From Fontibacillus phaseoli (lineage in GTDB: Bacteria > Bacillota > Bacilli > Paenibacillales > Paenibacillaceae), in the NCBI RefSeq assembly GCF_003337355.1, contig NZ_QPJW01000011.1, positions 69,271 through 133,270 of the forward strand: a DNA stretch of 64,000 nt, written 5' to 3'. Below the pieces are notes generated by a model, which saw only the letters and a program-made list of their open reading frames with translations, made no database searches and was not told the origin of the DNA. Below are positions 52,077 to 60,315 of this stretch, piece by piece. Position 1 is the stretch's first letter. The number at the start of each line of letters is the position of its first letter. A program made the position numbers and the translations under genes.

Positions 52077-53624
52077 CTAATGATCTGCCGGTTTGTTCTC
52101 TGCTGCATGCTTATATGCCGAGGGCAGCATCCCCGTGCTGCTTTTAAATTTGCTAATAAAATAATCCGTGTTCGGATAGCCGACCTGCAGCGCCACATCG
52201 GATATTTTGATCTGCGTTCGCTTGAGCAGGCTTTTTGCTTCCTCAATTCGTTTTTCGTTCAAGTATTCGTTGAATGGTTTGCCGGTTTCTCTCTTGAACA
52301 ATTGTCCCAAATAGGTAGCGTTCATATGAAAATGCTTGGCCAAATCCTGAAGCTGCAGCTTGTTCTTGTATTCCCGGTCCACGTATTGAATGACATGAAA
52401 AATCGTATTGTTCTCGTTTTGCCGGGTCAGCCGGGAAAGGAAGGAAGCCGCCTCCAGACACAAATCCTGAACGTACGACTTTAATGCAGGATAATTGCTT
52501 ATGCCGCTCAGGCTACCATGCTGTTCCCACATCGTTTTCATCAAAACGTCCGGCTCCCCGTTCATATCCGCAACCTTTCGGCACAGCGTCAGCTCAAGAT
52601 CGGCAATATGCGCCTTGGCGATTTCTATCTCCTGGAGACCTGAGGCAAAAGAGCCCAGGATCTCGTCAACCGGGCCACGGATTTTGCCCGCATCGTCGGC
52701 CGTTACCTTTTCGGCCAGCTGTTTGATCTTCTCCTTGTAGACATCAACCGCCCCTGCCGGCTGCTTGCAGTACTTATAGTAAAATACACCCTCTTTATCC
52801 TGGCTGCGCTTGGACTTGCCTACCTCCAGCGTTTGCAGGTACAGACTGCGGATCGACGAAATCCCCTTCAAGGTATCGCTTAACGTTATAATAACAGGCT
52901 GCGACAAGCTGTCGGACAAGTCCCTGTGCATCCGTAAAACAATCTCCTCCAGAACGGCAGACCGATAATTATCCTCCGGCACGATTACCCCGACTCTGCC
53001 CGAGATATCCTGAAAAGATCGGTCCCTCTCTTGCGCAAAATATCCCTGGATCCGCTGCCTTAAATCATCGCAGCCGGGAACAGCTTCAACCAGCACGCAT
53101 CTTAACTCCATTTTGCGCTCCAAATCAAGGGAACGGGCCGCCTGCTGCTCCAAGGCCTCGTTATATTCACCCTGAATCAGCCGGTTCAGGAGATTATTCT
53201 TGAATAGAAACTGCACGCGGCTTTGGCTTTGCTCCGCAGCAAGCTCCTCCCGTATTCTTTTTCCAATCTGATCCAATATCGTTTCGATCTCTTCCTCGTC
53301 GATCGGCTTCAGTAAATATTCCGCGACCTTATGCCGTATCGCAGTAAGAGCATAATTGAAATTATCATAACCGCTTAATATGACGAACTTGGGCGGCCGG
53401 GCCAGCGTCTTGTTGGACTGCTCCACCAGCTCCAGTCCGTTCAGAACAGGCATGTTGATGTCGGTAACGACTAATTCCGGCTTAAGCTCCTGAATCATCT
53501 TCAAAGCGTCCGGTCCGTTCAACGCTTCTCCGCATACCTGAAAGCCGTGACTCTTCCAGTTGACCATGGTACGGAGTCCTTCCAGCACCCAGGGCTCATC
53601 ATCCACCAAAAGCACATTCATCAT
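52077..53624 (-). CDS. YesN-type AraC-family response regulator (upstream of kinase)
   Basis: A 515-residue regulator with receiver domain (DDE at 8-10, D55 in LVVTDINMP, ILSGY, KPIDEEE), a variable middle region and C-terminal AraC HTH pair (KLQLQDLAKHFHMNATYLGQLFKRETGKPFNEYLNEKRIEEA and KISDVALQVGYPNTDYFISKFKSSTG). It is the first gene of the regulatory operon RR-kinase-RR. A GntR-type palindrome lies 64 bp before its start, tying two-component control to the hexuronate regulator. Having two response regulators around one kinase is unusual. Confidence 0.92.
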   Translation of the reverse strand: MMNVLLVDDEPWVLEGLRTMVNWKSHGFQVCGEALNGPDALKMIQELKPELVVTDINMPVLNGLELVEQSNKTLARPPKFVILSGYDNFNYALTAIRHKVAEYLLKPIDEEEIETILDQIGKRIREELAAEQSQSRVQFLFKNNLLNRLIQGEYNEALEQQAARSLDLERKMELRCVLVEAVPGCDDLRQRIQGYFAQERDRSFQDISGRVGVIVPEDNYRSAVLEEIVLRMHRDLSDSLSQPVIITLSDTLKGISSIRSLYLQTLEVGKSKRSQDKEGVFYYKYCKQPAGAVDVYKEKIKQLAEKVTADDAGKIRGPVDEILGSFASGLQEIEIAKAHIADLELTLCRKVADMNGEPDVLMKTMWEQHGSLSGISNYPALKSYVQDLCLEAASFLSRLTRQNENNTIFHVIQYVDREYKNKLQLQDLAKHFHMNATYLGQLFKRETGKPFNEYLNEKRIEEAKSLLKRTQIKISDVALQVGYPNTDYFISKFKSSTGMLPSAYKHAAENKPADH

Positions 53625-53687
53625 TATCTGACCGCCTCTTCCAGATTGAACTTTACATCTTTATGAAAGCGTACTCATAGTTTAATG

Positions 53688-53707
53688 CTACCATACTTGT
53701 ATGGTAG
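53688..53707. promoter_or_regulatory. GntR-type palindrome upstream of the regulatory operon
   Basis: CTACCATAC-TT-GTATGGTAG, a perfect 9-bp dyad identical in both half-sites to the core of the palindrome at 35070-35099. Confidence 0.8.
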
Positions 53708-53737
53708 TGGAAACCAAAACATGCATATGCCGCGTAA

Positions 53738-53773
53738 ATAAAGGCAGCACTGGAAATTCAGCGCTACCTTTAT
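53738..53773. terminator. Probable terminator after aldo/keto reductase
   Basis: ATAAAGG and CCTTTAT flank an AGC/GCT inner pairing, 63 bp past the reductase stop on the minus strand. Confidence 0.5.
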
Positions 53774-53835
53774 CGAACATTTCGATTCAATTTTATTCCG
53801 CAAATATACACCCGACTGCGTATACCGAAGCCTGT

Positions 53836-54816
53836 TTAATAACCTCCGCGGATATGCTCCGCAACCTCGCCCCGGTAAAATTCACGCAAGCGCCCCGCTT
53901 CTCCCGGAGAAAAAGAAGGAACGTCCAGCGTGCCGAGATTATCCTCAACCTGGCGGACGTTTTTAAAGCCCGGAATAACGCAACTAACCTCCGGATGATC
54001 GAGGATCCACCGCATGGACGCACGAGCCATATCGCCCCGTCCCTCGGCAATCCAGGACAACCGGGACGCCAGCTCCACGCCTTTGTCAAACGGCAGTCCG
54101 GCGAACGTCTCACCCACATTAAACGCTTCGCCGTTCGCGTTAAAGTTACGATGATCGTTCGCACCAAATGTTGTCTGCTTCGTAAACTTGCCGGTCAGCA
54201 ACCCGCTCGCCAGCGGCAACCGCACCAGGATGCCTGCACCACGCTGCGCCGCTTTAGGAAACAGGGCTTCCGCCGGCTTTTGCCGGAGCAAGTTGAAGAT
54301 GACCTGCAGCGCCTTCACCCCGGGAACATCCAGACAGAACAGCCCCTCCTCCACCGTTTCGACGCTCACGCCGTAATGACGGATTTTACCCTCGGCCTGA
54401 AGCTTATCCAGTTCTTCAAACACCCGGCCATTCTTCAATATCTCAAACGGAGGGCAATGAATTTGGTACAGGTCGATGCGCTCCCGCTGCAAACGCTTGA
54501 GACTGCCCTCGCAAAACTCGCGAATCGAAGCTTCAGAGTAGGTGTGGGGATCATGAATATCGCCCGCCCGGCAAAACTTGGTGGCGATATGAATCTCATC
54601 CTCTTTGCCTTTGGTCGCTTTCGCAAGTAATTCTTCCGCATGACCGCCGCCATAAACATCCGCAGTATCAAAAAAGTTGACGCCCTGCCCGATGGCAAAC
54701 TCCAAGCCGCGAAGCGCCTCGGTATCGTCCGAATTGCCCCAGTCGCCGCCAATCCCCCACGTGCCGAAACTGACTTCGCTGACCTGCAGCCCTGTATTCC
54801 CTAGTGCCCGATACTT
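53836..54816 (-). CDS. Aldo/keto reductase
   Basis: A 326-residue NADPH-dependent oxidoreductase from ATG 54816, six bases after GGAGGG. The catalytic tetrad is D51 and Y56 (FFDTADVYGG), K81 (IATKFCRAG) and H121 (YQIHCPP). The opening KYRALGNTGLQVSEVSFGTWGIGGDWG and cofactor segment SCVIPGFKNVRQVEDNLG are typical of YajO/YccK-like branches. Its substrate is not evident. It is independent of the aldouronate region, with its own terminator. Confidence 0.9.
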   Translation of the reverse strand, partial: KYRALGNTGLQVSEVSFGTWGIGGDWGNSDDTEALRGLEFAIGQGVNFFDTADVYGGGHAEELLAKATKGKEDEIHIATKFCRAGDIHDPHTYSEASIREFCEGSLKRLQRERIDLYQIHCPPFEILKNGRVFEELDKLQAEGKIRHYGVSVETVEEGLFCLDVPGVKALQVIFNLLRQKPAEALFPKAAQRGAGILVRLPLASGLLTGKFTKQTTFGANDHRNFNANGEAFNVGETFAGLPFDKGVELASRLSWIAEGRGDMARASMRWILDHPEVSCVIPGFKNVRQVEDNLGTLDVPSFSPGEAGRLREFYRGEVAEHIRGGY

Positions 54817-54877
54817 CATCCGTCTATCCCTCCAGGTTCTTGATTTACTTTGTGCACCCACTTTAAGAGAGTAATCA

Positions 54878-54921
54878 AAAAAGCGCTTTCCTGCAACCAG
54901 GGTTGCAGAAAAGCGCTCTTT
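54878..54921 (-). terminator. Terminator of the mhq-like operon
   Basis: AAAGCGCTTT and AAAGCGCT arms enclose CTGCAACC/GGTTGCAG, with T residues following on the minus strand, 20 bp past the flavin reductase stop. Confidence 0.85.
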
Positions 54922-54940
54922 AACTAAGGATAAAGCTTAT

Positions 54941-55552
54941 TTATTCCGGCCGCGGAATGGAGAACCGCGATCCCACTTTGGCATAGTCGTTGCCGGCAAG
55001 CCGGCTTACCGCGCCCAGCTCCGCCGCATTGATCCGGCCATCCTCATACAGAGATTCGTCGATATGAAAGCGGACCACCCGGCCGATCAACAGATCGGCC
55101 GCCGGTGCTTCCGCCGTGCCGCCAAGCGGAATCGCCCGCTCCAGCACGCATTCCATCCGGACCTTGGCCTCGGCGACGCCGGGTACCGGAATGCTCTCGC
55201 TCGGGACCGGCGTGAGCCCGGCCAGAGTCACCTCGCTCTCCTCCGGAGGGAGCGCCGCCGCCGTCTCGTTGATCTGCCGGATATAGGACTCATCCGCGAT
55301 ATGGACGACGAAGGCCCCCTGATCCGCTGCATTCCGGGCCGTATCTTTAGGGTGGCCCTGTTTGCGCTGAACCGAAACGGACACCATCGGCGGGTCGGCC
55401 GTAACGATATTAAAATAGCTGAAGGGGGCCGCATTCAATATGCCGGCCCCGGACAATGTGGTCACAAAGGCAACGGGGCGCGGGATTATGCTGCCCGTCA
55501 GCAGTTTATAGTTATCCCGTTCGCTTTGCTGATCCGGATTAATGGATAACAT
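54941..55552 (-). CDS. Flavin reductase-like (FMN-binding split-barrel) protein
   Basis: A 203-residue protein from ATG 55552 behind GGAG. It begins DNYKLLTGSIIPRPVAFVTTLS, then GILNAAPFSYFNIVTADPPMVSVSVQR and DTARNAADQGAFVVHIADE, the FMN-binding split-barrel of flavin:NAD(P)H reductases. It ends the mhq-like operon, 25 bp after the hydrolase gene. It may deliver reduced flavin or act directly on quinones; I do not recall it as part of the B. subtilis mhqNOP operon. Confidence 0.85.
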   Translation of the reverse strand: MLSINPDQQSERDNYKLLTGSIIPRPVAFVTTLSGAGILNAAPFSYFNIVTADPPMVSVSVQRKQGHPKDTARNAADQGAFVVHIADESYIRQINETAAALPPEESEVTLAGLTPVPSESIPVPGVAEAKVRMECVLERAIPLGGTAEAPAADLLIGRVVRFHIDESLYEDGRINAAELGAVSRLAGNDYAKVGSRFSIPRPE

Positions 55553-55577
55553 GGCTCCAGATATCCCCCTTCCTTGC

Positions 55578-56186
55578 TTATGCAAACGTCCGCTGATACC
55601 AGGCCGATGCGGCATCGATTTGGGAGGAAGTCAGCTGGTGGCCGGAAGCCTCCCAATGCAGCGTTACCGCTGCCCCTGCTCCGCCAAGCAGGCGTTCTAG
55701 CTCCTCCGATTCTTGCGGCGGACAAAGCGGGTCATTCCGTCCCGCACCGATAAAGACCGGTGCTCCGGACAAATCCGGGAGCGGGACGCCCCGGCGCGGT
55801 ACCATCGGATGATGCAGAATCGCCCCGCGCAGCGCAGCGCCGTAATGAAACAGCAGGCTGCCGGCGATATTCGCGCCGTTGGAATACCCCACCGCCACCA
55901 GATTACGGCGGTTAAATCCATAGCTGACGGCAGCTTCATCCAGGAAGTCATTCAGCTCCTTCGTCCGGAACACGAGATCCTCCTCGTCAAAGACACCTTC
56001 CGCAAGCCGCTTGAAAAAACGCGGCATGCCGTTCTCCAGTACATTCCCCCGCACACTCAGCACCGAGGATTGCGGCGAGATCATTCCCGCCAGCGGCAGC
56101 AAGTCCCGCTCCGTGCCGCCGGTACCGTGTAAGAGTACCAGTACCGGCGCTTCCGAGCTGGTCCCTTGCTGAAAAATATGCTTCAT
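55578..56186 (-). CDS. mhqD: Alpha/beta hydrolase, MhqD-like
   Basis: A 202-residue carboxylesterase-type hydrolase. The catalytic Ser is in VGYSNGAN; the oxyanion region is VLLHGTGGTERDLLPLA; the Asp lies in GAGRNDPLCP and the His in WEASGHQLT. Sequence and context match MhqD, a hydrolase of the quinone-stress (Mhq) regulon. Its ATG overlaps the stop of the ring-cleaving dioxygenase by four bases. Confidence 0.85.
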   Translation of the reverse strand: MKHIFQQGTSSEAPVLVLLHGTGGTERDLLPLAGMISPQSSVLSVRGNVLENGMPRFFKRLAEGVFDEEDLVFRTKELNDFLDEAAVSYGFNRRNLVAVGYSNGANIAGSLLFHYGAALRGAILHHPMVPRRGVPLPDLSGAPVFIGAGRNDPLCPPQESEELERLLGGAGAAVTLHWEASGHQLTSSQIDAASAWYQRTFA

Positions 56187-57133
56187 TCCTTATCCTCCTC
56201 CAATACCCGAACCTCAATCGGTTCCAAATTCGCTTCGATCAGCGCCCGTTGCTCCTCATACCACTCCGGCAGCATGAGCTTTTCACCCAATTTGCCCGCA
56301 GGCTCATCCCGGGCAAAGCCCGGAGGATCGGTGGCAATTTCAAACAGAATGCCGCCCTCTTCGCGGAAATACAAGGCGTTGAAATATTGGCGGTCGACAA
56401 TCGGAGTGACCTGATAGCCAAGTCCCGCCAGTTTATTTCTCCATGCCGCGTGCTCCTCGTTATCCTTGGCCCGCCAAGCAATATGATGGACGGTTCCGGC
56501 ACCCCCGGCCCCGTACTCTATCGGCTTTACGTTGATATCGATAATATTACCTAAGTCTCCCGCCGTTTTGTATCGGGCGTAAGACCCTTCCTGCCCTACT
56601 TTTTCCATCCCGAGCACTTGTTCCAGCAGATGCGCCGTCTTCTCGGGGAACGCGCTGTACAGAACGGCGCCGCCGAATCCCTTGATACCTTTATCCGCCG
56701 GCACGCCGCCGAACGACCAGGTGCTGGCAGAGCCCTCCGCCCGTTCTACCAATTCCAGCAGCAGGCCCGAATTATCCCGGAAATGCAGCACTTTTTCGGA
56801 AAAATGCTCTCTGGTTTCAACGGATATTCCGAATCGCAGCAAGCGAGCATGCCAGAAATCATAACTTCCTTCCGGTATCGCGTAAGTCGTGATCCCGACC
56901 TGGCCTCCGCCAATCCGGCCCCGCCGCGAGCCCGGGGAAGGGAAAAACGTAATGATCGTTCCCGGACTCCCTTTCTCATCGCCAAAATAGAGATGGTACA
57001 CTTCGGGAGCGTCAAAGTTAATGGTCTTCTTCACCAGGCGCAACCCGAGCACTCCCGAATAAAAATCGACGGTGGCTTGCGCGCTTTGAACAAATACAGT
57101 GATATGATGAATTCCGGTTGTACGTTGAGTCAT
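56183..57133 (-). CDS. mhqO: Ring-cleaving dioxygenase (VOC), MhqO-like
   Basis: A 316-residue vicinal-oxygen-chelate protein with two glyoxalase-like halves. Metal ligands are visible in GIHHITVFV (His), TVHHIAWRAK (His) and GILFEIATDPPGF (Glu). The N-terminal GVLGLRLVKKTINFDAPEVYHLYFGDEKGSPGTIITFFP is characteristic of MhqA/MhqO proteins that open hydroquinone rings during quinone detoxification. AGGGGG precedes the ATG. It sits between the nitroreductase and the hydrolase. Confidence 0.9.
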   Translation of the reverse strand: MTQRTTGIHHITVFVQSAQATVDFYSGVLGLRLVKKTINFDAPEVYHLYFGDEKGSPGTIITFFPSPGSRRGRIGGGQVGITTYAIPEGSYDFWHARLLRFGISVETREHFSEKVLHFRDNSGLLLELVERAEGSASTWSFGGVPADKGIKGFGGAVLYSAFPEKTAHLLEQVLGMEKVGQEGSYARYKTAGDLGNIIDINVKPIEYGAGGAGTVHHIAWRAKDNEEHAAWRNKLAGLGYQVTPIVDRQYFNALYFREEGGILFEIATDPPGFARDEPAGKLGEKLMLPEWYEEQRALIEANLEPIEVRVLEEDKE

Positions 57134-57146
57134 TTTATTTTCCCCC

Positions 57147-57767
57147 TCACAAGTATTTTACGAATTCAGCGACAGGTTTACGGTAGCCGCGCGGACGCTG
57201 GTTGGAGCTATCTTCTTTGCCAATGGCGATAAGCATCACAGGTACGTGGGCTTCCGAGATATTCAGCGCCTTACGCAAAGCTTCCGGGTCAAAACCGATC
57301 ATCGGGCAGGTATCCCACCCCAGGTCCTTGGCAATCAGCATCATCTGCATCGCCGACAAGCTGGCATTTCGGATCGCGTCTTCCCTTTGAAATGTTTCGC
57401 CCCGCTCTTCGTAGAAGGCAAGCGTGGAATTCACGGTCATATCGTATTCCTGTTTACTGAGCACCCCTAGATTCAGCAATCCCTCATTCAACATGGCTAC
57501 GTCTTTATAGGCCTCGAGATCCCCCAACACGGCAATCACTGCTGACGCCGTATGCACTTTATATTGCTTATTCGCGGCTTCGTATACTTTTTCCTTAAGG
57601 TCCGGATCCTTAACTACGACATAATGGGTGTGCTGCAGGTTGAACGCCGACGGGGCATACTTAACCAGATTGAAGATGTCATCCAAGTCCTTATCGGGAA
57701 TTTCTACGTCCATTAGAAATTTGTTGGCCGATCTGCGGGTTTTTAATAAAGTTGTAAAATTGCTCAT
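57147..57767 (-). CDS. mhqN: Nitroreductase, MhqN-like
   Basis: A 206-residue FMN-dependent NAD(P)H nitroreductase-fold protein from ATG 57767 behind GAGGAG. The FMN-binding RRSANKF (RRSxR/K-type) is at the N-terminus, followed by KYAPSAFNLQHTHYVVV and the C-terminal GWDTCPMIGFDPEALRKALNI. It is predicted to reduce quinones or nitro compounds by two electrons. Gene order DoxX-nitroreductase-dioxygenase matches mhqPNO content in B. subtilis. Confidence 0.9.
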   Translation of the reverse strand: MSNFTTLLKTRRSANKFLMDVEIPDKDLDDIFNLVKYAPSAFNLQHTHYVVVKDPDLKEKVYEAANKQYKVHTASAVIAVLGDLEAYKDVAMLNEGLLNLGVLSKQEYDMTVNSTLAFYEERGETFQREDAIRNASLSAMQMMLIAKDLGWDTCPMIGFDPEALRKALNISEAHVPVMLIAIGKEDSSNQRPRGYRKPVAEFVKYL

Positions 57768-57811
57768 CTTTAGTCTCCTCATTTCTTCGGTTTTTCATGT
57801 TTGACTCTGAA

Positions 57812-58213
57812 TTAGAACAACAAGGCATCCAGCGAGTAATCGCCCGCACCGATCAAAGCTACCCCGAGGGCAACGGCAATAATCAGCAAGTTGTATTCAT
57901 ATCCGTTCGCCGTCGACCAGTATCCGTTTTTGCCATGCACCGTGACGATCGCCATAATCATCGTGATCGCTATAAGCACGGCACCGAGAGGAGTCAGAAA
58001 TCCTGCGGCAAACAAAATCCCGCCGACAAACTCGCCCGCACCCGCCATAACGGCCATCAGCACGCCCGGTTTCAATCCCATCGACTCCATCCAACCGCCG
58101 GTGCCTTTCGGCCCGTAACCGCCAAACCAGCCAAACAGCTTCTGCGCACCATGCGCCATAAAAGACAAACCTACGACCAACCGTAAAATCAATAATCCAA
58201 TAGCTATACTCAT
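57812..58213 (-). CDS. mhqP: DoxX-family membrane protein, MhqP-like
   Basis: A 133-residue membrane protein with four predicted helices. The opening LLILRLVVGLSFMAHGAQKLFGWFGGYGPKGTGGWMESMG and the middle GAGEFVGGILFAAGFLTPLGAV define the CatD/MhqP branch of DoxX proteins. It is first in the operon, and an MhqR-like dyad lies 42 bp upstream of its start. It probably participates in membrane quinone detoxification. Confidence 0.88.
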   Translation of the reverse strand: MSIAIGLLILRLVVGLSFMAHGAQKLFGWFGGYGPKGTGGWMESMGLKPGVLMAVMAGAGEFVGGILFAAGFLTPLGAVLIAITMIMAIVTVHGKNGYWSTANGYEYNLLIIAVALGVALIGAGDYSLDALLF

Positions 58214-58255
58214 TATGAATTTCTCCTTTGATTTTCATTTTATTTTAATTAAAGA

Positions 58256-58271
58256 ATCTCGATATTAAGAT
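58256..58271. promoter_or_regulatory. MhqR-like operator of the mhq operon
   Basis: ATCTCGATATTAAGAT, an imperfect palindrome close to the recalled MhqR consensus (ATCTcgaAtTCgAGAT), in the promoter region of the DoxX gene. Confidence 0.7.
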
Positions 58272-58325
58272 ATTAGTTCTGAAAGGAGCCCCCAAACCTT
58301 CTGCCCGGCTCAGGTACCGGCTCCG

Positions 58326-58769
58326 CTATTTGAATCCATCTTGGGCATGCTTCCCCAGCTTTTTCAGCAATTGCGAGGCGATCTTCTTTTCCTCGGCGCT
58401 GAGTCCATTTGTAGCTTCGGCAATCACTTCAACATGCTTGGGGAATACCTCTTCAATGAACTTCGATCCCTCTTCCGTAACTTCCGCGAAGGTCAGGCGA
58501 CGGTCTTCCGCGCAAGCTCTGCGGCGGACGAAGTTCCGCTTCTCCAACTTGTCGACGACATAGGTGATATTTCCGCTGCTCATCAGCACTTTCCCGCCGA
58601 TCTGCTGGATCGGCTGCGGCCCTTTATGGTACAGCAGTTCAAGCACGCCGAACTCCGTACGCGTCAACCCATACTGGCGGATATCCCGGTCCGTGTGGGC
58701 ACTAACCCATTGGCTCGCCCGAGTCAATGCGATATGCAGATTAAGGGCATCTTCCTGATCGTATGGCAT
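58326..58769 (-). CDS. mhqR: MarR-family repressor, MhqR-like
   Basis: A 147-residue repressor with the MarR winged helix (about 30-100; LTRTEFGVLELLYHKGPQPIQQIGGKVLMSSGNITYVVDKLEKRNFVRRRACAEDRR). It has Cys in the wing (RRACAED), a possible electrophile sensor. AGGAGG precedes the ATG. It is encoded just upstream of the quinone-resistance operon, and matching operators lie at both promoters, so it should repress itself and that operon until quinones or other electrophiles appear. Confidence 0.88.
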   Translation of the reverse strand: MPYDQEDALNLHIALTRASQWVSAHTDRDIRQYGLTRTEFGVLELLYHKGPQPIQQIGGKVLMSSGNITYVVDKLEKRNFVRRRACAEDRRLTFAEVTEEGSKFIEEVFPKHVEVIAEATNGLSAEEKKIASQLLKKLGKHAQDGFK

Positions 58770-58793
58770 AAGATTACCTCCTTTACACTCCGT

Positions 58794-58841
58794 TATCTCG
58801 ATTTGTTTTATCTCGATGTCGTTTATCTTGATATTAAGATA
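58794..58841. promoter_or_regulatory. 15-bp-phased operator array upstream of mhqR
   Basis: TATCTCGAT at 58794-58802 and 58809-58817, TATCTTGAT at 58824-58832, each starting exactly 15 bp after the last. The third is completed by ATTAAGATA into a full dyad (58824-58841). Confidence 0.7.
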
Positions 58842-58889
58842 ATATATTTAAAATCCTTTGTCAAGCCTTTCAAAAAAAATGGGCAACAA

Positions 58890-59654
58890 TTATTGATCTT
58901 TGCCCATTCCGTCAAGATACTTCTCAAATTTACCCCGGCTCATCATTTCATGGCTTATATAACGTCCATTGTAAAAGAAGGCGAACGTTGTCCATGGTGC
59001 AGGTGCCCCCTGGGCCTCTTCCCTGGTCCGAAACGGATAGGCCCCGAACGGAATTCCTCGTTCTTCGGCTGCTTGTTTCCACTCAGGAAGAATGCCCGAA
59101 GCAAACGGACATTGCGGAGTGTAGTAGATAACGACTCCAGGCTCGTCAACGGTAAGCGATTTGGCAGTGTCCCGAAAAATGGGATCCGGTGCGGCGGCAT
59201 TCCATTTTAATACGGCCAATTCATAATATGGGCCCGCTTCGTCCATCACCCGGAAACCGTGGTGCAGAAAAAACTTCCTGTCGCTTAAATAAGGTAGCTT
59301 CTTGCCGGAAAGCACATGGACGATTCCGTCCATGCCCCTGTTCCGCGCATCCTCGATACAGTGCTCCAACAGCAGGCGTCCATAGCCTTGTCCTTTGTAT
59401 TTTCCGCTAACCCAGAGGCAATTAATCATCATGTAATTCGGCGCATCCACGGGAACCCAGGCCGCTTCCGCGGGTAAATACTCAATAAACACTTTAGCCC
59501 GTTCATCCAACCGGTAAAACACAAGCCCTTCGGTCATTCTGTCTTTCAGCCAATTTTTCTTGCCATGCACGGCCTCTTCATAGGATTTGGCCCCAAGGGC
59601 GCAGCAGATGTGCTCCCGATCCAGCATTTCCGGTGTCATCTCCACCATTTCCAT
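58890..59654 (-). CDS. GNAT acetyltransferase fused to YoaP domain
   Basis: A 254-residue protein. The N-terminal GNAT domain (1-150) has the acetyl-CoA loop CLWVSGKYKGQGYGRLLLEHCIEDAR and FFLHHGF. The C-terminal 95 residues form a thioredoxin-like YoaP-type domain beginning VVIYYTPQCPFASGILPEW with a CPFASG segment. This fusion matches B. subtilis YoaP. The substrate is unknown. AGGGGAG precedes the ATG; it follows the small effector-binding gene by 16 bp on the same strand. Confidence 0.87.
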   Translation of the reverse strand: MEMVEMTPEMLDREHICCALGAKSYEEAVHGKKNWLKDRMTEGLVFYRLDERAKVFIEYLPAEAAWVPVDAPNYMMINCLWVSGKYKGQGYGRLLLEHCIEDARNRGMDGIVHVLSGKKLPYLSDRKFFLHHGFRVMDEAGPYYELAVLKWNAAAPDPIFRDTAKSLTVDEPGVVIYYTPQCPFASGILPEWKQAAEERGIPFGAYPFRTREEAQGAPAPWTTFAFFYNGRYISHEMMSRGKFEKYLDGMGKDQ

Positions 59655-59670
59655 GACGTTCTCCCCTTTA

Positions 59671-60177
59671 TTAAAATTTCACGGCAATATAAATTAAAAC
59701 GACTGCATTCCCCGGGTCGAAATCCTGCAAATCGTATACCTCATAGTCCCCGGTAAAAGTCCGCTTCTCCACCGAGTCCTGAAAATATGCCCAAATTTGG
59801 CCCCACGCTTCCGCAACTACGTTTTGCACGGGACCTCTGCGGGATTGAAACACGAGATAGTCGGAGGTCGGGATTACCGCCTGTTGGATGGCGATGCCGG
59901 ATTCCGAACCGGATTCTCGGACCTTTGCCGTCTCTCGAATTTCATGCCCGATAATAACGGTGTAAGCCCCTGATGCATCGCTCTCATAATCGGTATATAA
60001 AGCATAGAGCGTCTTCGGATTTTCCTCGCCGACAACCGCCGAAATGTTCTCCCGGTAATAACGGCTCCATAACTCCGGCAAGCATCCGTTCGGCCCCGCC
60101 TCCGCCGCATTCGTCGTTCTGGCCCCGATCCCGGCCAGTCTGATCTCCGTTTGTCCAACATATTTTGTAGTCATCAT
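59671..60177 (-). CDS. Effector-binding (GyrI/AraC-type) domain protein
   Basis: A 168-residue protein from ATG 60177 (another ATG at 60174) after GGGAGGG. The sequence (TTKYVGQTEIRLAGIGARTTNAAEAG, LYALYTDYESDASGAYTVIIGHEI, PTSDYLVFQSRRGPVQNVVAEAWGQIWAYF, YEVYDLQDFDPGNAVVLIYIAVK) is the bacterial activator effector-binding fold as a stand-alone protein. It lies between the WYL regulator and the GNAT gene. A TGGACA-N6-TGTCCA palindrome lies 50 bp upstream. The ligand is unknown. Confidence 0.82.
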   Translation of the reverse strand: MMTTKYVGQTEIRLAGIGARTTNAAEAGPNGCLPELWSRYYRENISAVVGEENPKTLYALYTDYESDASGAYTVIIGHEIRETAKVRESGSESGIAIQQAVIPTSDYLVFQSRRGPVQNVVAEAWGQIWAYFQDSVEKRTFTGDYEVYDLQDFDPGNAVVLIYIAVKF

Positions 60178-60226
60178 GATTCTTTGCACCCTCCCCTATG
60201 GATATTTTCATTCTACAAAGGTAAAG

Positions 60227-60244
60227 TGGACATCTGTATGTCCA
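60227..60244. promoter_or_regulatory. Palindrome upstream of the effector-binding gene
   Basis: TGGACA-TCTGTA-TGTCCA, perfect 6-bp arms (eight if the paired AT/AT bases beside the spacer centre are counted), between the WYL regulator stop and the next gene. Confidence 0.6.
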
Positions 60245-60315
60245 GTTTATCGGAAGGCAGGGTCAAAAGATTAGCGTCAAATGATACACCAAGCTCTTGT
60301 CTATATATCAATATA

